Assembly: GCA_019671135.1 (NCBI GenBank)
Contig: JAHRHY010000042.1
Coordinates: 1-41,559 of the forward strand
DNA: 41,559 bases
Reading direction: 5' to 3'
From: Linnemannia hyalina
Lineage: Eukaryota > Mortierellomycota > Mortierellomycetes > Mortierellales > Mortierellaceae
In this document: in pieces, positions 13,130 to 26,473 of the stretch
How positions within the stretch are numbered: position 1 is the stretch's first letter
Layout of the letters: the number at the start of each line of letters is the position of its first letter
Program-made: the position numbers and the translations under genes
Notes under the pieces: model-generated
Seen by the model: the letters and a program-made list of their open reading frames with translations, nothing else
Told to the model about the DNA's origin: nothing
Database searches by the model: none

Positions 13130-15104
13130 TTAATAACGTACCACTATTAATTAATATTATTATAAAAGTCAAGAGGTTTATATTTAAACTATCTACATTT
13201 AAATCAACAAAACTAAATAAAGACAATATAGTACAAACAGAAACTAATATATATACAGCATAATCAGTTACTACTCCTTTACTTATAAGAGATATATTTT
13301 TACTAATTTTATTTAATATACTTCATATACCATACGGACCTATTCATTCGACACTTCCTTTATCTAAAATTTTTGTAGTTTTTCCTCCTATATTTAATAC
13401 GGTATTTACAATATAATTATTATAAAAGAATTCTATAAGGAAACGTTGATTGAAAAAACCAAAAATATAATAACCTAATTTAGAAAGTTTAAAATTAGTT
13501 ATTACATTACCCATAAATTCAGGGTATATTATAGCTAATATAGAAAATAAAACAGTTAATATAAACGGAATTAATTTAAATAAAGTAGGAACACCAAACT
13601 CAGTATTTATTAATATTTCATGCATAGGATGAATAAATATACTATTATCTACAAAGAATCCTGAACCTAAACCTATATAGATATCTTTAGTTAAATATCC
13701 AAAATATATAGAAAATATAGCTAAAACAACTAAAGGTAGACTTAAGAATATATCACCTTCATGTGCGTTTTTATAATAATTTACAGATCCATTAGGATTA
13801 GTTAAGAAAGTTAAATAAATAACCTTTACTGAATATAATGTAGTAAATATAGCACCAATAACTGCTATAAAATATACATTGATACTGCTAAAGAAATATT
13901 GACCATAAGCAGACTCTAAAATAAAATCTTTACTATAAAAACCTGTCATGAAAGGGAATGCTACTAAACTAAGACTTGCTATTAATATAACTGTATATGT
14001 TAAAGGTAAAAATGAGATTAATCCCCCATATTTTCTTAAATCCTGATTATCACCAACTGCGTGTATAACTGCACCTGCTCCTAAAAATAACAATCCTTTA
14101 TAAAAGGCATGATTCATTAAATGAAATATAGCTATATTATATGAAGATAAACCTATTGCAATAACCATCATACCTAACTGACTCATAGTTGAATAAGCTA
14201 TAATTTTTTTGATATCTTGTTGGAACAATCCTATTAAAGAACTGAATACAGTAGTAACAGCACCTAGTCATAAACAAATTAATAATACAGTAGAACTGTA
14301 CTCAATTAAAGGAGATGAACGTATTAATAAATAAACACCAGCTGTAACCATAGTAGCAGCGTGTATTAAGGCAGATACAGGAGTAGGACCTTCCATAGCC
14401 ATAGGTAATCAAATATGTAAACCTACTTGAGAACTTTTAGCCATAGCACCTATTAATAAACATATACCTATTAATGTAATAATATTTTCATTGATATAAG
14501 GTGCTAATGAAAACACAACATTATAGTCTAAGTTACCTAAAGCTCATAAAAGCATAAACATACCTATTATAAGTAAAGCATCACCAACTCTATTTGTTAA
14601 AAATGCAGCTAAAGAACTTTGATTAGCCGCAATTCTAGTAAATCAGAAACTAACTAGTAAATATGAACATACACCCACACCTTCTCATCCTACAAACATT
14701 ACTAAATAATTATCTCCTGTAACTAAGATTACCATCATAAAAGTAAATAAACTTAAATAACTAAAGAATCTTTGATTGTGTGGATCATGACTCATATAAC
14801 CTATAGAGTAGAAGTGTACTAAACTACTAATTATTAAAACTGGTATCAACATTGATACAGTTAAACTGTCAAATTTAAAATTTCACATCATGTTAAACAA
14901 CTCACTGTCTAATCATGGAAATAAACTTACAGATACAGGATTGTTGTTAAATCCTACTTCTAAGTAGCTAATAATAGCTAATATTGTTGTAATAATTATA
15001 CTAGTACAACTTAAAAAACGACCACCTGTCACTCCGATTTTTCTACCAAAAAAACCAGTAACTATTGATCCTAATAAAGGTAAAATTATTATACTTAAAT
15101 ACAT
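13101..15104 (-). CDS. nad5: NADH dehydrogenase subunit 5 (intact copy)
   Basis: Large proton-pumping antiporter-like subunit of complex I. One frame of 667 residues plus stop, with TGA for Trp. Core signatures include [17 protein letters not shown], the [20 protein letters not shown] helix and [16 protein letters not shown] (the proton-channel lysine and histidines), followed by [17 protein letters not shown]. The start ATG shares its A with the nad4L stop (TAATG), the classic nad4L-nad5 overlap, which implies co-translation from one mRNA. The right-arm copy (17865-19882) is riddled with indels. Confidence 0.96.
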
Positions 15105-15373
15105 TATTGATATTCTATTGCAATACTTCCTCTTAATCTATAAAAAGCAACCAGTATAGCTAATCCTATTGCAGATTCAGCCCCTGCTATAACTATTATA
15201 TAAACAGCATAAGTTTGCCCTATTATATCATCTAAATTTAAAGAACTTACCAATATTAAAAACGTAATAGATAATAACATTATTTCTATAGAAATAAGCA
15301 TTAATATTATATTTTTTCTATTAAATATGAATCCTAAGATTCCTATTAAAAAAAGTACTAAAGTTAAACTCAC
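15104..15373 (-). CDS. nad4L: NADH dehydrogenase subunit 4L (intact copy)
   Basis: Small membrane subunit of complex I, 89 residues, three helices with the buried glutamates in [14 protein letters not shown] and [20 protein letters not shown]. The normal fungal N-terminus (M-x-LTL) aligns with a GTG codon at 15371-15373; the codon before it is ATA. There is no in-frame ATG nearby, so initiation is at GTG or ATA, and both arms agree. The stop overlaps the nad5 start by one base. Confidence 0.94.
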   Translation of the reverse strand: MSLTLVLFLIGILGFIFNRKNIILMLISIEIMLLSITFLILVSSLNLDDIIGQTYAVYIIVIAGAESAIGLAILVAFYRLRGSIAIEYQ

Positions 15374-15475
15374 TATTTTTTTTTATTTTTCAAATTATTC
15401 TTGATTTTTATTAACTCTTTAACAAGAAAGAAGTTAATTTAAACTATACCCTATACTAAGCTAGAATATACTTTA

Positions 15476-15546
15476 AAGAGTATTGTAGACTTGAACTACA
15501 ATTTAAACATCCGTAGTGCTTTATTCTACCATTGAATTAATACTCT
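15476..15546 (-). tRNA. trnR: tRNA-Arg (ACG)
   Basis: Anticodon loop CTACGGA in an AAGCA/TGTTT stem, acceptor AGAGTAT/ATACTCT. It lies between cox2 and nad4L. The right-arm copy has extra bases in the anticodon arm. Confidence 0.88.
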
Positions 15547-15619
15547 CTACTAAATTCAAAATGAATTTAGTATCCATAAATATATTATTTTTATTATATG
15601 AATTTATTATATAAAAGTT

Positions 15620-16369
15620 TTAAACATTGTATAATCATGTTAAAAATTTAGGTAAACTTACTGATTCTATTACTATAGGCATTGAGCTATGTAATATACC
15701 ACAGATTTCAGAACATTGACCATAAAATACTCCCTCTCTATTTATGTATGTAGAGAATTGATTTAATCTTCCAGGATAAGCATCACATTTAATACCTAAA
15801 GCGGGACAAGCATATGAATGTATAACGTCACCTGATGTAACAATAAATCTAATATTTGTAGATTCCGGTACAATTACTCTGTTATCCACTTCTAACATTC
15901 TTAATCCTCCTTCTTCAAGATCTGAATCTGGTACGATATAAGAATCAAATTCAATTAGTTCATCACTAGAATCTAAAAAGTCAGAATACTGGTAACTTCA
16001 ATATCACTGATGTCCTTCAGCAATTATAGACATTGAAGGATCAATAACTTCATCCATTAAATATAGTAATCTAAAAGAGGGGAAAGCTATTAAAATTAAA
16101 ACTACTGCTGGAGTTATTGTTCATATTAATTCAATAGTTGTACCATGATTTAAATATTTATGACTGATTTGTGTTTTAGAATAGATAAAATTAATTACAG
16201 TAGAAAACATAATTCAACCTACTGTAAATAATATTAATACTAAGTAAAACATTATACTGTCATGTAATTCTACTAGTCCTTCCATTTGGGGACTAGCACT
16301 GTCTTGGAAATAAACACCTCAAGGCGTAGGTGCGTCCAAGTTTACAAAACTGTTAAAAAATAAACTCAT
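15620..16369 (-). CDS. cox2: Cytochrome c oxidase subunit 2 (intact copy)
   Basis: Subunit that receives electrons from cytochrome c through the binuclear CuA centre. 249 residues with two N-terminal membrane helices (about 38-58 and 82-102), the aromatic EGHQWYWSYQYSDF motif at 118-131 and the CuA ligands H184, C219, E221, C223, H227 and M230, all present. Trp is written TGA. The ATG at 16367-16369 gives the usual short mature-like N-terminus. It lies next to atp9 on the same strand. The right-arm copy is frameshifted after about residue 170. Confidence 0.97.
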
Positions 16370-16485
16370 AAAAAAAAGTAAAAATGTGATTTCTATCTTT
16401 TAAATAGAATTAATAAAAAAAAAGATAGTTTCTTTAGTCTATATATACTATCAAAATATACTTGCTTTTTAAAATAAATTTTATT

Positions 16486-16549
16486 TTATACAACATATAA
16501 TAGCAATAAGGCCATCATAAGAGCAAATAAGGCTGTTGCTTCAGAGAAG
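16486..16549 (-). CDS. atp9: ATP synthase subunit 9, C-terminal end only
   Basis: Minus-strand fragment that encodes FSEATALFALMMALLLLYVV and a stop, the second helix of the c-ring subunit including the proton-carrying glutamate (third residue here). The gene is cut at 16549 where the sequence folds back, and no other copy exists in the window. The atp9-cox2 neighbourhood is normal for Pezizomycotina. So the break comes from the fold-back and is not gene loss. Confidence 0.93.
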
Positions 16550-16588
16550 TCTATTTAAAAGATAGAAATCACATTTTTACTTTTTTTT

Positions 16589-17344
16589 ATGAGTTTATTT
16601 TTTAACAGTTTTGTAAACTTGGACGCACCTACGCCTTGAGGTGTTTATTTCCAAGACAGTGCTAGTCCCCAAATGGAAGGACTAGTAGAATTACATGACA
16701 GTATAATGTTTTACTTAGTATTAATATTATTTACAGTAGGTTGAATTATGTTTTCTACTGTAATTAATTTTATCTATTCTAAAACACAAATCAGTCATAA
16801 ATATTTAAATCATGGTACAACTATTGAATTAATATGAACAATAACTCCAGCAGTAGTTTTAATTTTAATAGCTTTCCCCTCTTTTAGATTACTATATTTA
16901 ATGGATGAAGTTATTGATCCTTCAATGTCTATAATTGCTGAAGGACATCAGTGATATTGAAGTTACCAGTATTCTGACTTTTTAGATTCTAGTGATGAAC
17001 TAATTGAATTTGATTCTTATATCGTACCAGATTCAGATCTTGAAGAAGGAGGATTAAGAATGTTAGAAGTGGATAACAGAGTAATTGTACCGGAATCTAA
17101 CAAATATTAGATTTATTGTTACATCAGGTGACGTTATACATTCATATGCTTTGTCCCGCATTTAGGTACTTAAATGTGATGCTTAGCCTGGAAGATTAAA
17201 TCAATTCTCTACATACATAAATAGAGAGGAGTATTTTATGGTCAATGTTCTGAAATCTGTCGGTATATTACATAGCTCAAGTGCCTATAGTAATAGAATC
17301 AGTAAGTTTACCTAAATTTTTTAACATGATTATACAATGTTTAA
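16589..17344 (+). pseudogene. cox2: cox2, frameshifted right-arm copy
   Basis: Copy of 15620-16369. The first about 170 codons match exactly. An extra A near 17098 then breaks the frame in the CuA domain, followed by extra bases near 17150 and 17170 and substitutions. The CuA ligands cannot be read in one frame. Likely error-rich sequence, since the mirror copy is intact. Confidence 0.93.
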
Positions 17345-17417
17345 AACTTTATTATAATAAATTCATATAATAAAAATAATATATTTATGGATACTAAATC
17401 ATTTTTGAATTTAGTAG

Positions 17418-17491
17418 AGAGTATTAATTCAATGGTAGAATAACAGAGCACTACGGATGTTTAAATTGTAGTTCAAGTCTACAATACTCTT
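17418..17491 (+). tRNA. trnR: tRNA-Arg (ACG), copy with insertions
   Basis: Mirror of 15476-15546 with three extra bases (ACAG for A) in the 5' anticodon stem. This would disturb the cloverleaf. The acceptor and T-arm are unchanged. Confidence 0.8.
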
Positions 17492-17593
17492 TAAAGTATA
17501 TTCTAGCTTAGTATAGGGTATAGTTTAAATTAACTTCTTTCTTGTTAAAGAGTTAATAAAAATCAAGAATAATTTGAAAAATAAAAAAAAATA

Positions 17594-17865
17594 GTGAGTT
17601 TAAACTTTAGTACTTTTTTTAATAGGAATCTTAGGATTCATATTTAATAGAAAAAATATAATAGTAATGCTTATTTCTATAGAAATAATGGTCATTATCT
17701 ATTACGTTTTTAATATTGGTAAGTTCTTTAAATTAGATGATATAATAGGCAAACTTATGCTGTTTATATAATAGTTATAGCAGGGGATGAATCTGCAATA
17801 GGATTAGCTATGACTGGTTTGCTTTTTATAGATTAAGAGGAAGTATTGCAATAGAATATCAATAA
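17594..17865 (+). pseudogene. nad4L: nad4L, frameshifted right-arm copy
   Basis: Copy of 15104-15373 with several indels and substitutions (for example near 17601, 17690 and 17735). It starts at the same GTG codon and ends with the same TAATG overlap into nad5. Confidence 0.9.
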
Positions 17866-19882
17866 TGTATTTAAGTATAATAATTTTACCTTTATTAGGA
17901 TCAATATTACTGGTTTTTTTTGGTAGAAAAATCGGAGTGACAGGTGGTCGTTTTTTAAGTTGTACTAGTATAATTATTACAACAATATTAGCTATGTATT
18001 AGCTACTTAGAAGTAGGATTTAACAACAATCCGTGTATCTGTAAGTTTATTTCCATGATTAGACAGTGAGTTGTTTAACATGATGTGAAATTTTAAATTG
18101 ACAGTTTAACTTGTATCAATGTTGATACCAGTTTTAATAATTAGTAGTTTAGTACACTTCTACTCTATAGGTTATATGAGTCATGATCCACACAATCAAA
18201 GATTCTTTAGTTATTTAAGTTTATTACTTTTATGATGGTAATCTTAGTTACAGGAGATAATTATTTAGTAATGTTTGTAGGATGAGAAGGTGTGGGTGTA
18301 TGTTCATATTTACTAGTTTAGGTTTCTGATTTACTAGAATTGCGGCTAATCAAAGTTCTTTAGCTGCATTTTTAACAAATAGAGTTGGTGATGCTTACTT
18401 ATAATAGGTATATGTTTATGCTTTTTATGAGCTTTAGGTAACTTAGACTATAATGTTGTGTTTTTCATTAGCACCTTATATCAATGAAAATATTATTACA
18501 TTAATAGGTATACTGTTTATTAATAGGTGCTATGGCTAAAAGTTCTCAAGTAGGTTTACATATTTGATTACCTATGGCTATGGAAGGTCCTACTCCTGTA
18601 TCTGCCTTAATACACGCTGCTACTATGGTTACAGCTGGTGTTTATTTATTAATACGTTCATCTCCTTTAATTGAGTACAGTTCTACTGTATTATTAATTT
18701 GTTTATGACTAGGTGCTGTTACTACTGTATTCAGTTCTTTAATAGGATTGTTCCAACAAGATATCAAAAAAATTATAGCTTATTCAACTATGAGTCAGTT
18801 AGGTATGATGGTTATTGCAATAGGTTTATCTTCATATAATATAGCTATATTTCATTTAATGAATCATGCCTTTTATAAAGGATTGTTATTTTTAGGAGCA
18901 GGTGCAGTTATACACGCAGTTGGTGATAATCAGGATTTAAGAAAATATGGGGGATTAATCTCATTTTTACCTTTAACATATACAGTTATATTAATAGCAA
19001 GTCTTAGTTTAGTAGCATTCCCTTTCATGACAGGTTTTTATAGTAAAGATTTTATTTTAGAGTCTGCTTCATGGTCAATATTTCTTTAGCAGTATCAATG
19101 TATATTTTATAGCAGTATATTGGTGCTATATTTACTACTATATATTCAGGTAAAGGTTATTTATTTAACTTTCTTAACTAATCCTAATGGATCTGTAATT
19201 ATTATAAAAACGCACATGAAGGTTGATATATTCTTAAGTCTAACCTTTAGTTGTTTTAGCTATATTTTCTATATATTTGTGGATATTTAACTAAAGATAT
19301 CTATATAGGTTTAGGTTCAGGATTCTTTGGTAGATAATAGTATATTTATTCATCCTATGCATGAAATATTTAAATAAATACTGAGTTTGGTGTTCCTACT
19401 TTATTAAATTAATTCCGTTTATATTAACTGTTTTATTTTCTATATTAGCTTATAATATACCCTGAATTTATGGGTAATGTAATAACTAATTTAAACTTTC
19501 TAAATTAGGTTATTATATTTTTGGTTTTTTTCAATCAACGTTTCCTTATAGAATTCTTTTATAATAATTATATTGTAAATACCGTATTAAATATAGGAGG
19601 AAAAACTACAAAATTTTAGATAAAGGAAGTGTCGAATGAATAGGTCCGTATGGTATATGAAGTATATTAAATAAAATTAGTAAAAATATATCTCTTATAA
19701 GTAAAGGAGTAGTAACTGATTATGCTGTATATATATTAGTTTCTGTTTGTACTATATTGTCTTTATTTAGTTTTGTTGATTTAAATGTAGATAGTTTAAA
19801 TATAAACCTCTTGACTTTTATAATAATATTAATTAATAGTGGTACGTTATTAAAACAAGATAAATCGTGAAAAGTTAAATAA
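17865..19882 (+). pseudogene. nad5: nad5, heavily frameshifted right-arm copy
   Basis: Copy of 13101-15104, 14 bases longer. A clean stretch of about 113 codons (18748-19089, including [17 protein letters not shown]) is flanked on both sides by stretches with an indel every 50-100 bases. The mirror copy is fully open, so these look like unpolished long-read errors. Confidence 0.93.
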
Positions 19883-19967
19883 TAAACATAATAAACTGAA
19901 TGAAAGTACTTTTCTACAGTCTTCTGATAATGCATTTATCGTATTTGCTTTACCTGCATTAGAAAAT

Positions 19968-20166
19968 ATGGTTTTACCTGAATCTAGTTTTTTTTATACC
20001 TACAATTTTTTTATTAATAGTTATGGTTACTGTACTTATGGCTAAGAAAGGTTGAAAAGCCAAACGACCCAATGCAGAACTGACAGAAATGGAAAATGAG
20101 ATTATAGTAGAGGTATTCCTCCTAGATAAAATTTATTTAACTACACATCTGTCATTAAAAAATTAA
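19968..20166 (+). pseudogene. Small orf between nad5 and cob (right copy, broken)
   Basis: Mirror of 12815-13015. The T run near 19990 has one extra T and the following bases ATT are shortened, so the frame breaks inside the hydrophobic helix. See the left-arm entry. Confidence 0.45.
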
Positions 20167-20272
20167 AAATAAATATGCTAAATGTAGCAGTAAAATAAAT
20201 AAAAAATAATTATGTCAAAATATATTGATATAGAACATAAATATGAAAATAAAAAGAATAAAACTAAATTAA

Positions 20273-21433
20273 ATGAGATTATTAAAAAGTCATCCTTTAT
20301 TGAAATTATTAAATTCATATTTAATAGATCACTCTCAACCTAGTAACATAAGTTATTTATGAAATTTTGGTTCTTTATTAGCTATATGTTTAGGTATTCA
20401 AATAGTTACAGGTGTGACTTTAGCCATGCACTATAACCCTAATGTATTAGAAGCTTTTAACTCTATAGAACATATCATGCGTGATGTAAACAATGGATGA
20501 TTAATACGTTACTTACATAGTAATACAGCATCTGCTTTTTTCTTCTTAGTATACTTACATATAGGAAGAGGTTTATATTATGGATCATATAGAGCCCCAA
20601 GAACATTAACATGAGTTATAGGTACTATCATTTTAATACTAATGATGGGTATAGGTTTCCTAGGTTATGTTTTACCTTATGGACAAATGTCTTTATGAGG
20701 AGCTACTGTTATTACTAATTTAATTAGTGCCATACCATGAATAGGACAAGATATAGTTGAATTTATATGAGGAGGTTTCTCAGTAAATAATGCAACATTA
20801 AATAGATTCTTTGCTTTACATTTTGTTTTACCTTTCGTACTAGCTGCATTAGTTTTAATGCATTTAATTACATTAGGAGAAACAGTAGGATCTAGTAATC
20901 CTTTGGGAGTACCAGGTTATTATGATAGAATTCCTTTTGCACCTTATTACTTATTTAAAGATTTAATTACTATATTTATTTTTATTTTAGGTTTAAGTAT
21001 ATTTGTATTCTTTATGCCAAATGTCTTAGGTGATAGTGATAACTATATAATGGGTAATCCTATGCAAACACCACCTGCTATAGTACCAGAATGATATCTT
21101 TTACCTTTCTATGCTATTTTAAGATCTATACCTAATAAACTTTTAGGTGTTATCGCTATGTTTAGTGCATTAATAATTCTTACAATATTACCTATAACAG
21201 ATTTAGGAAACACTAAAGGTTTACAGTTTAGATTAATAACTAAATTTGTATTCTTTTTCTTTGTAACTGATTTCTTAATATTAATGGTATTAGGTGCCAA
21301 ACATGTAGAAACACCTTATATAGAATTAGGACAAATAGCTACTGTTATATATTTCCTAACTTTCTTAGTATTTATACCTTTAGCTAGTATCATTGAAAAT
21401 ACATTGGTAGATATAGCACGTGTAAATAAGTAA
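20273..21433 (+). CDS. cob: Cytochrome b (intact copy)
   Basis: Heme-bearing core of complex III, which oxidises ubiquinol. 386 residues, uninterrupted, TGA=Trp. Signatures: N-terminal [10 protein letters not shown], heme histidines in [20 protein letters not shown] and [13 protein letters not shown] helices and in [16 protein letters not shown], the [20 protein letters not shown] loop, and the [16 protein letters not shown] quinol-site motif. There are no introns. It is followed by trnC. The left copy has a single extra base. Confidence 0.97.
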
Positions 21434-21662
21434 AATTGAAAATAAAGTAGTCTAAGAAATAAAATTTTTTTTTTCTTTATTTTATGTAATTTATAACGAG
21501 ATAATAGAACTTACCATTGAGTTAAATTCATTATTCTTCAATAAATTGTCTATTTCATATAATGCTAATTTATACATAATATAGGTAATTATACTAATAA
21601 TTAACTTTGTTTTTCATAGAAGTATTTGTAACAAATCAAATTTTTATGGTAAATAAGGTTAA

Positions 21663-21736
21663 GGGTTATGTTTGTATATGGTTATACACTTTGATTGCAA
21701 ATCTTAAGTATAGGGGTTCGATTCCTCCATAGCTCT
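21663..21736 (+). tRNA. trnC: tRNA-Cys (GCA)
   Basis: Anticodon loop TTGCAAA, acceptor GGGTTAT/ATAGCTC, one mismatch in the T-stem. Positioned between cob and orf234/cox1. Confidence 0.9.
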
Positions 21737-22390
21737 ATTAATTATAGAATTAAAACTTTATTTATATAATTAAGGTAAGGACTAAATTTTATTACATTGT
21801 ATTTAATTACTTCTTTTAAGATAAAATAAAACAAATTTACTTTATTATTCTTTGTCTTAATTAAGTTTCCTTATTTATAAGGTGAAGAAGTAGAAGTTCT
21901 AAAAAAAGATTAAATAAAACAACACCTATATTAGAAAAAAATATAGACATAGACATATTTGTTTATTTTTTTTTATAAGAACATACAAAAATTTATAACT
22001 AAAATATTCTAGATTTGAATAAAATTAGAACAAATAACAAGCAAACAATATATATATATTAATTTATAATAAAATACCTTAGATAAATTTGATATAAATA
22101 TTTGAATTTTGGTAAGAAAAATTTTTAGCGATTTCTAGGATTAAACTAAGAATATGAGACCCATATTTACTTATAAGGCACCTACCAGTCCTGCAGTAAC
22201 TAAACTTGGCTCTTATTAATTACTTTAGTACAAAACAATCTGTTTTAGGGAAGAAGGTCCCGTGAGGATCTTGGATATTAGAAAATGGTTAGCATCCTTC
22301 GTATAATATTTTCTTAAAACCCAGGATTGGTATTAATGAGAGGTACCTAATTAAAAAGGCTTCGCTACTATAAAATTTTTAAATTACAAC
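21737..22390. other. Spacer and possible structured leader upstream of orf234
   Basis: About 650 bases with no recognised gene. The first 400 bases are plain A/T. Bases 22130-22340 are distinctly richer in G and C and contain a good hairpin at 22254-22272 (AAGGTCC, loop CGTGA, GGATCTT) beside further imperfect inverted repeats. It could be a structured 5' leader, a degenerate intron or element remnant, or a processing site. The sequence does not say which. Confidence 0.5.
22254..22272 (+). other. Hairpin in the orf234 leader
   Basis: Seven-pair stem AAGGTCC/GGATCTT (one G-U pair) with loop CGTGA, in an otherwise A/T-rich spacer about 120 bases upstream of orf234. It mirrors 10703-10721 approximately in the left arm. 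Confidence 0.55.
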
Positions 22391-23095
22391 ATGAGATACT
22401 TAGTTATTAAAATAACTAACAACAATTACCTTTGTTATACAATAGGTATAAGACTTTATTCGAGTTCTAATAGGCCTCCTGGAATATCCGGAGACAGACT
22501 CGATAAATTAAGTAACTTCAACTTTTCAGATCACCAAAAATTCTTAGCTTCTTTCCGCAAAGATGAAAAATTTTTTAAGGAAAAGTGAATAAATGACGAT
22601 TTTGGATTCCCTAAATTAAATAATCTTAGGGACCAAGTTCTCGGTATATGGAAAACTCAGGAAAAAATAGAGAATTTTCTAGATAGTGCTCAAGGTACTG
22701 CTGGTAGACCTGAATTTTCACAAAAAAGACACAGGGAAGCTATCGAAAAATATAACGAAAAATTAGAAGCCCTAGAAAAAAAACGTGATCAGAACTGAAT
22801 GGAGTTAGAGGAACTTCTTAATGGTGATCTTAAGACAAATCTTAAGTTAAAAGAAATAATGACCGAAAATTCTCAAGCTATAGATCCTATTTTCAATTTA
22901 ATTGATAAGAAGGATCCAACTTTACAAGATTATATCGATAAGAGAAAATCACTTTTAAACGACGAAATACATAAATCTAGATCGCAAAAAAAAGAAGTTA
23001 TGGAAAATTTAACAGCAGACTTAGAAAGTCCTATGGATTTAGCTGTGGGTATAATGGAGGAATCTGGACCTGAGATTGGTGGTGAAGATGACTAA
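22391..23095 (+). CDS. orf234, unknown hydrophilic coiled-coil-like protein
   Basis: Full-length open frame of 234 residues between trnC and cox1, with two TGA=Trp codons and one TGG. I do not recognise a family. The N-terminus (residues 1-30) is mildly hydrophobic then basic with RLYSSSNRPP, which looks like an import presequence although the gene is in mtDNA. Residues about 90-150 are charged and helical (KRHREAIEKYNEKLEALEKK), typical of a coiled coil, and the C-terminus is acidic (ESGPEIGGEDD). There are no membrane helices, and no homing-endonuclease, polymerase or reverse-transcriptase motifs. It lies in the same direction as cob and cox1. The long frame in such AT-rich DNA suggests a real gene; function is unknown. 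Confidence 0.75.
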
Positions 23096-23240
23096 TTATA
23101 TCCCCTAAACCATAATTAACTCAATTTTTTGTAATAGTACAAAAATATATTACGATTATAAATTATACTGATTTTTATTGATAGTTATTTTTCTTTTTTT
23201 GGTTAGTCAAATTAAAGAAAATAACCTATTAAAGTCTGAA

Positions 23241-24845
<1,605 letters not shown>

Positions 24846-24957
24846 GACAATATGTCCTATTTATATAATTAAAATTAAATAAAAAATATTACTCATTTTT
24901 ATTTTACAGTAATTTAAGAATTCTTATTTTAGTATGTTGGACAAAAATGGGTAAAAA

Positions 24958-25027
24958 TCTCATTGGCTTAATGGTAAAGCAAAATACTTCTAATATTTTG
25001 TATTCTAGTTCGATTCTGGAATGAGGT
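24958..25027 (+). tRNA. trnR: tRNA-Arg (TCT)
   Basis: Acceptor TCTCATT/AATGAGG, anticodon loop CTTCTAA. One extra T in the variable region compared with the left copy (7968-8036). Confidence 0.87.
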
Positions 25028-25245
25028 TTAAGTAAATAAAAAATAATTAATAATCTTTAATTAAATAAAAAATAATTTTCGGTTATTATTTCTTCTTTAT
25101 GATTTAAATTTAGTTTAGTAAACTCACATATAAATTAATACATATATGTTATTAAGTAAAATATTGAATTAATTGCATAAATAAGCAAGGATAAATACTA
25201 TTAATTTAAATGATTTAGAATCTTAATAAAAATTACAAAAAAAAA

Positions 25246-26367
25246 ATGAGATTTAATATAACTTTAATTTCTATTTTAGAGAAAATAATAATTTTGAATA
25301 TTACCTGCTTTATTAGGTGTTGCCTATGTAACTGTAGCGGAAAGAAAAACAATGGCAAGTATGCACAAGAAGATTAGGTCCTAATGCCAGTAGGATATTA
25401 TGGTTATTTACAAGCTTTTTGCGGATGCTCTTAAAATTAATATTAAAAGAATATGTAGCCCCAACTCAAGCTAATGTAATCTTATTTTTTCTTAGGTCCT
25501 ATAATAACATTAATGTTTGCTTTATTAGGTTTCGCGGTTATTCCTTACGGGCCCCGGATTATCTATAAGTGATATGGAATTAGGTATATTGCTTTATGTT
25601 AGCTGTATCTGGTTTAGCTACTTACGGTATACTACTTGCAGGATGAAGTGCTAATAGTAAATATGCTTTCTTAGTGTTCTTTAAGAAGTACAGCTCAACT
25701 TATAAGTTATGAATTAGTATTAAGTTCTGTTTTACTAATTGTAATAATGATAACTAATAGTTTAAATTTAAATATAAATGTTCAATTTCAAAAAATAACC
25801 TGATTAGCCTTTCCTTTATTATGTATATTAATAATATTTTTTATAGGTTCTGTAGCAGAAACTAACAGAGCTCCATTTGATTTAGCTGAAGCTGAATCGG
25901 AGTTAGTTAGTGGATTATGACTGAACACGCCAGCTGTTATTTTTGTTTTCTTTTTCTTAGCTGAATACTCTAGTATTGTAATAATGTGTATCTTTACAAG
26001 TATTCTGTTTTTAGGTGGGTATTTAGTAGATTTTGATCTTATATTTTTATTTGATAAAGTAAATTATATTTATGCTTATATATTTGACATTGACTGGATA
26101 TTATCTTTAGATTATTTAAATATCAGAAATTCATTAATTCACCCTACTATGGATGGATTATTTTCAGGTATAAGCTTAGGGGTTAAAAGTGGAATAATGG
26201 TATTTATATTTATTTGAGTTAGAGCTTCATTTCCAAGAATTCGTTTTGACCAATTAATGTCTTTCTGTTGAACTGTATTAATACCTATATTATTTGCGTT
26301 TATATTCTTAATTCCTTGTATATTATACGCCTTTGGAATATTCTTTATAAATATTAGTTTATTTTAA
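25246..26367 (+). pseudogene. nad1: nad1, frameshifted right-arm copy
   Basis: Copy of 6640-7749, 12 bases longer. Extra bases occur in the first 680 bases (for example near 25280, 25365, 25430 and 25490), whereas from about 25925 to the stop it matches the intact copy. Confidence 0.93.
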
Positions 26368-26473
26368 TTAATATATTTTTCTGCTTATATATTAATTATA
26401 ACCTAGATATATAATTTTTTTTTTTACCTGTTACGGTTAAACGTATTAATCAACTTTTTAATATAAAATAAAT

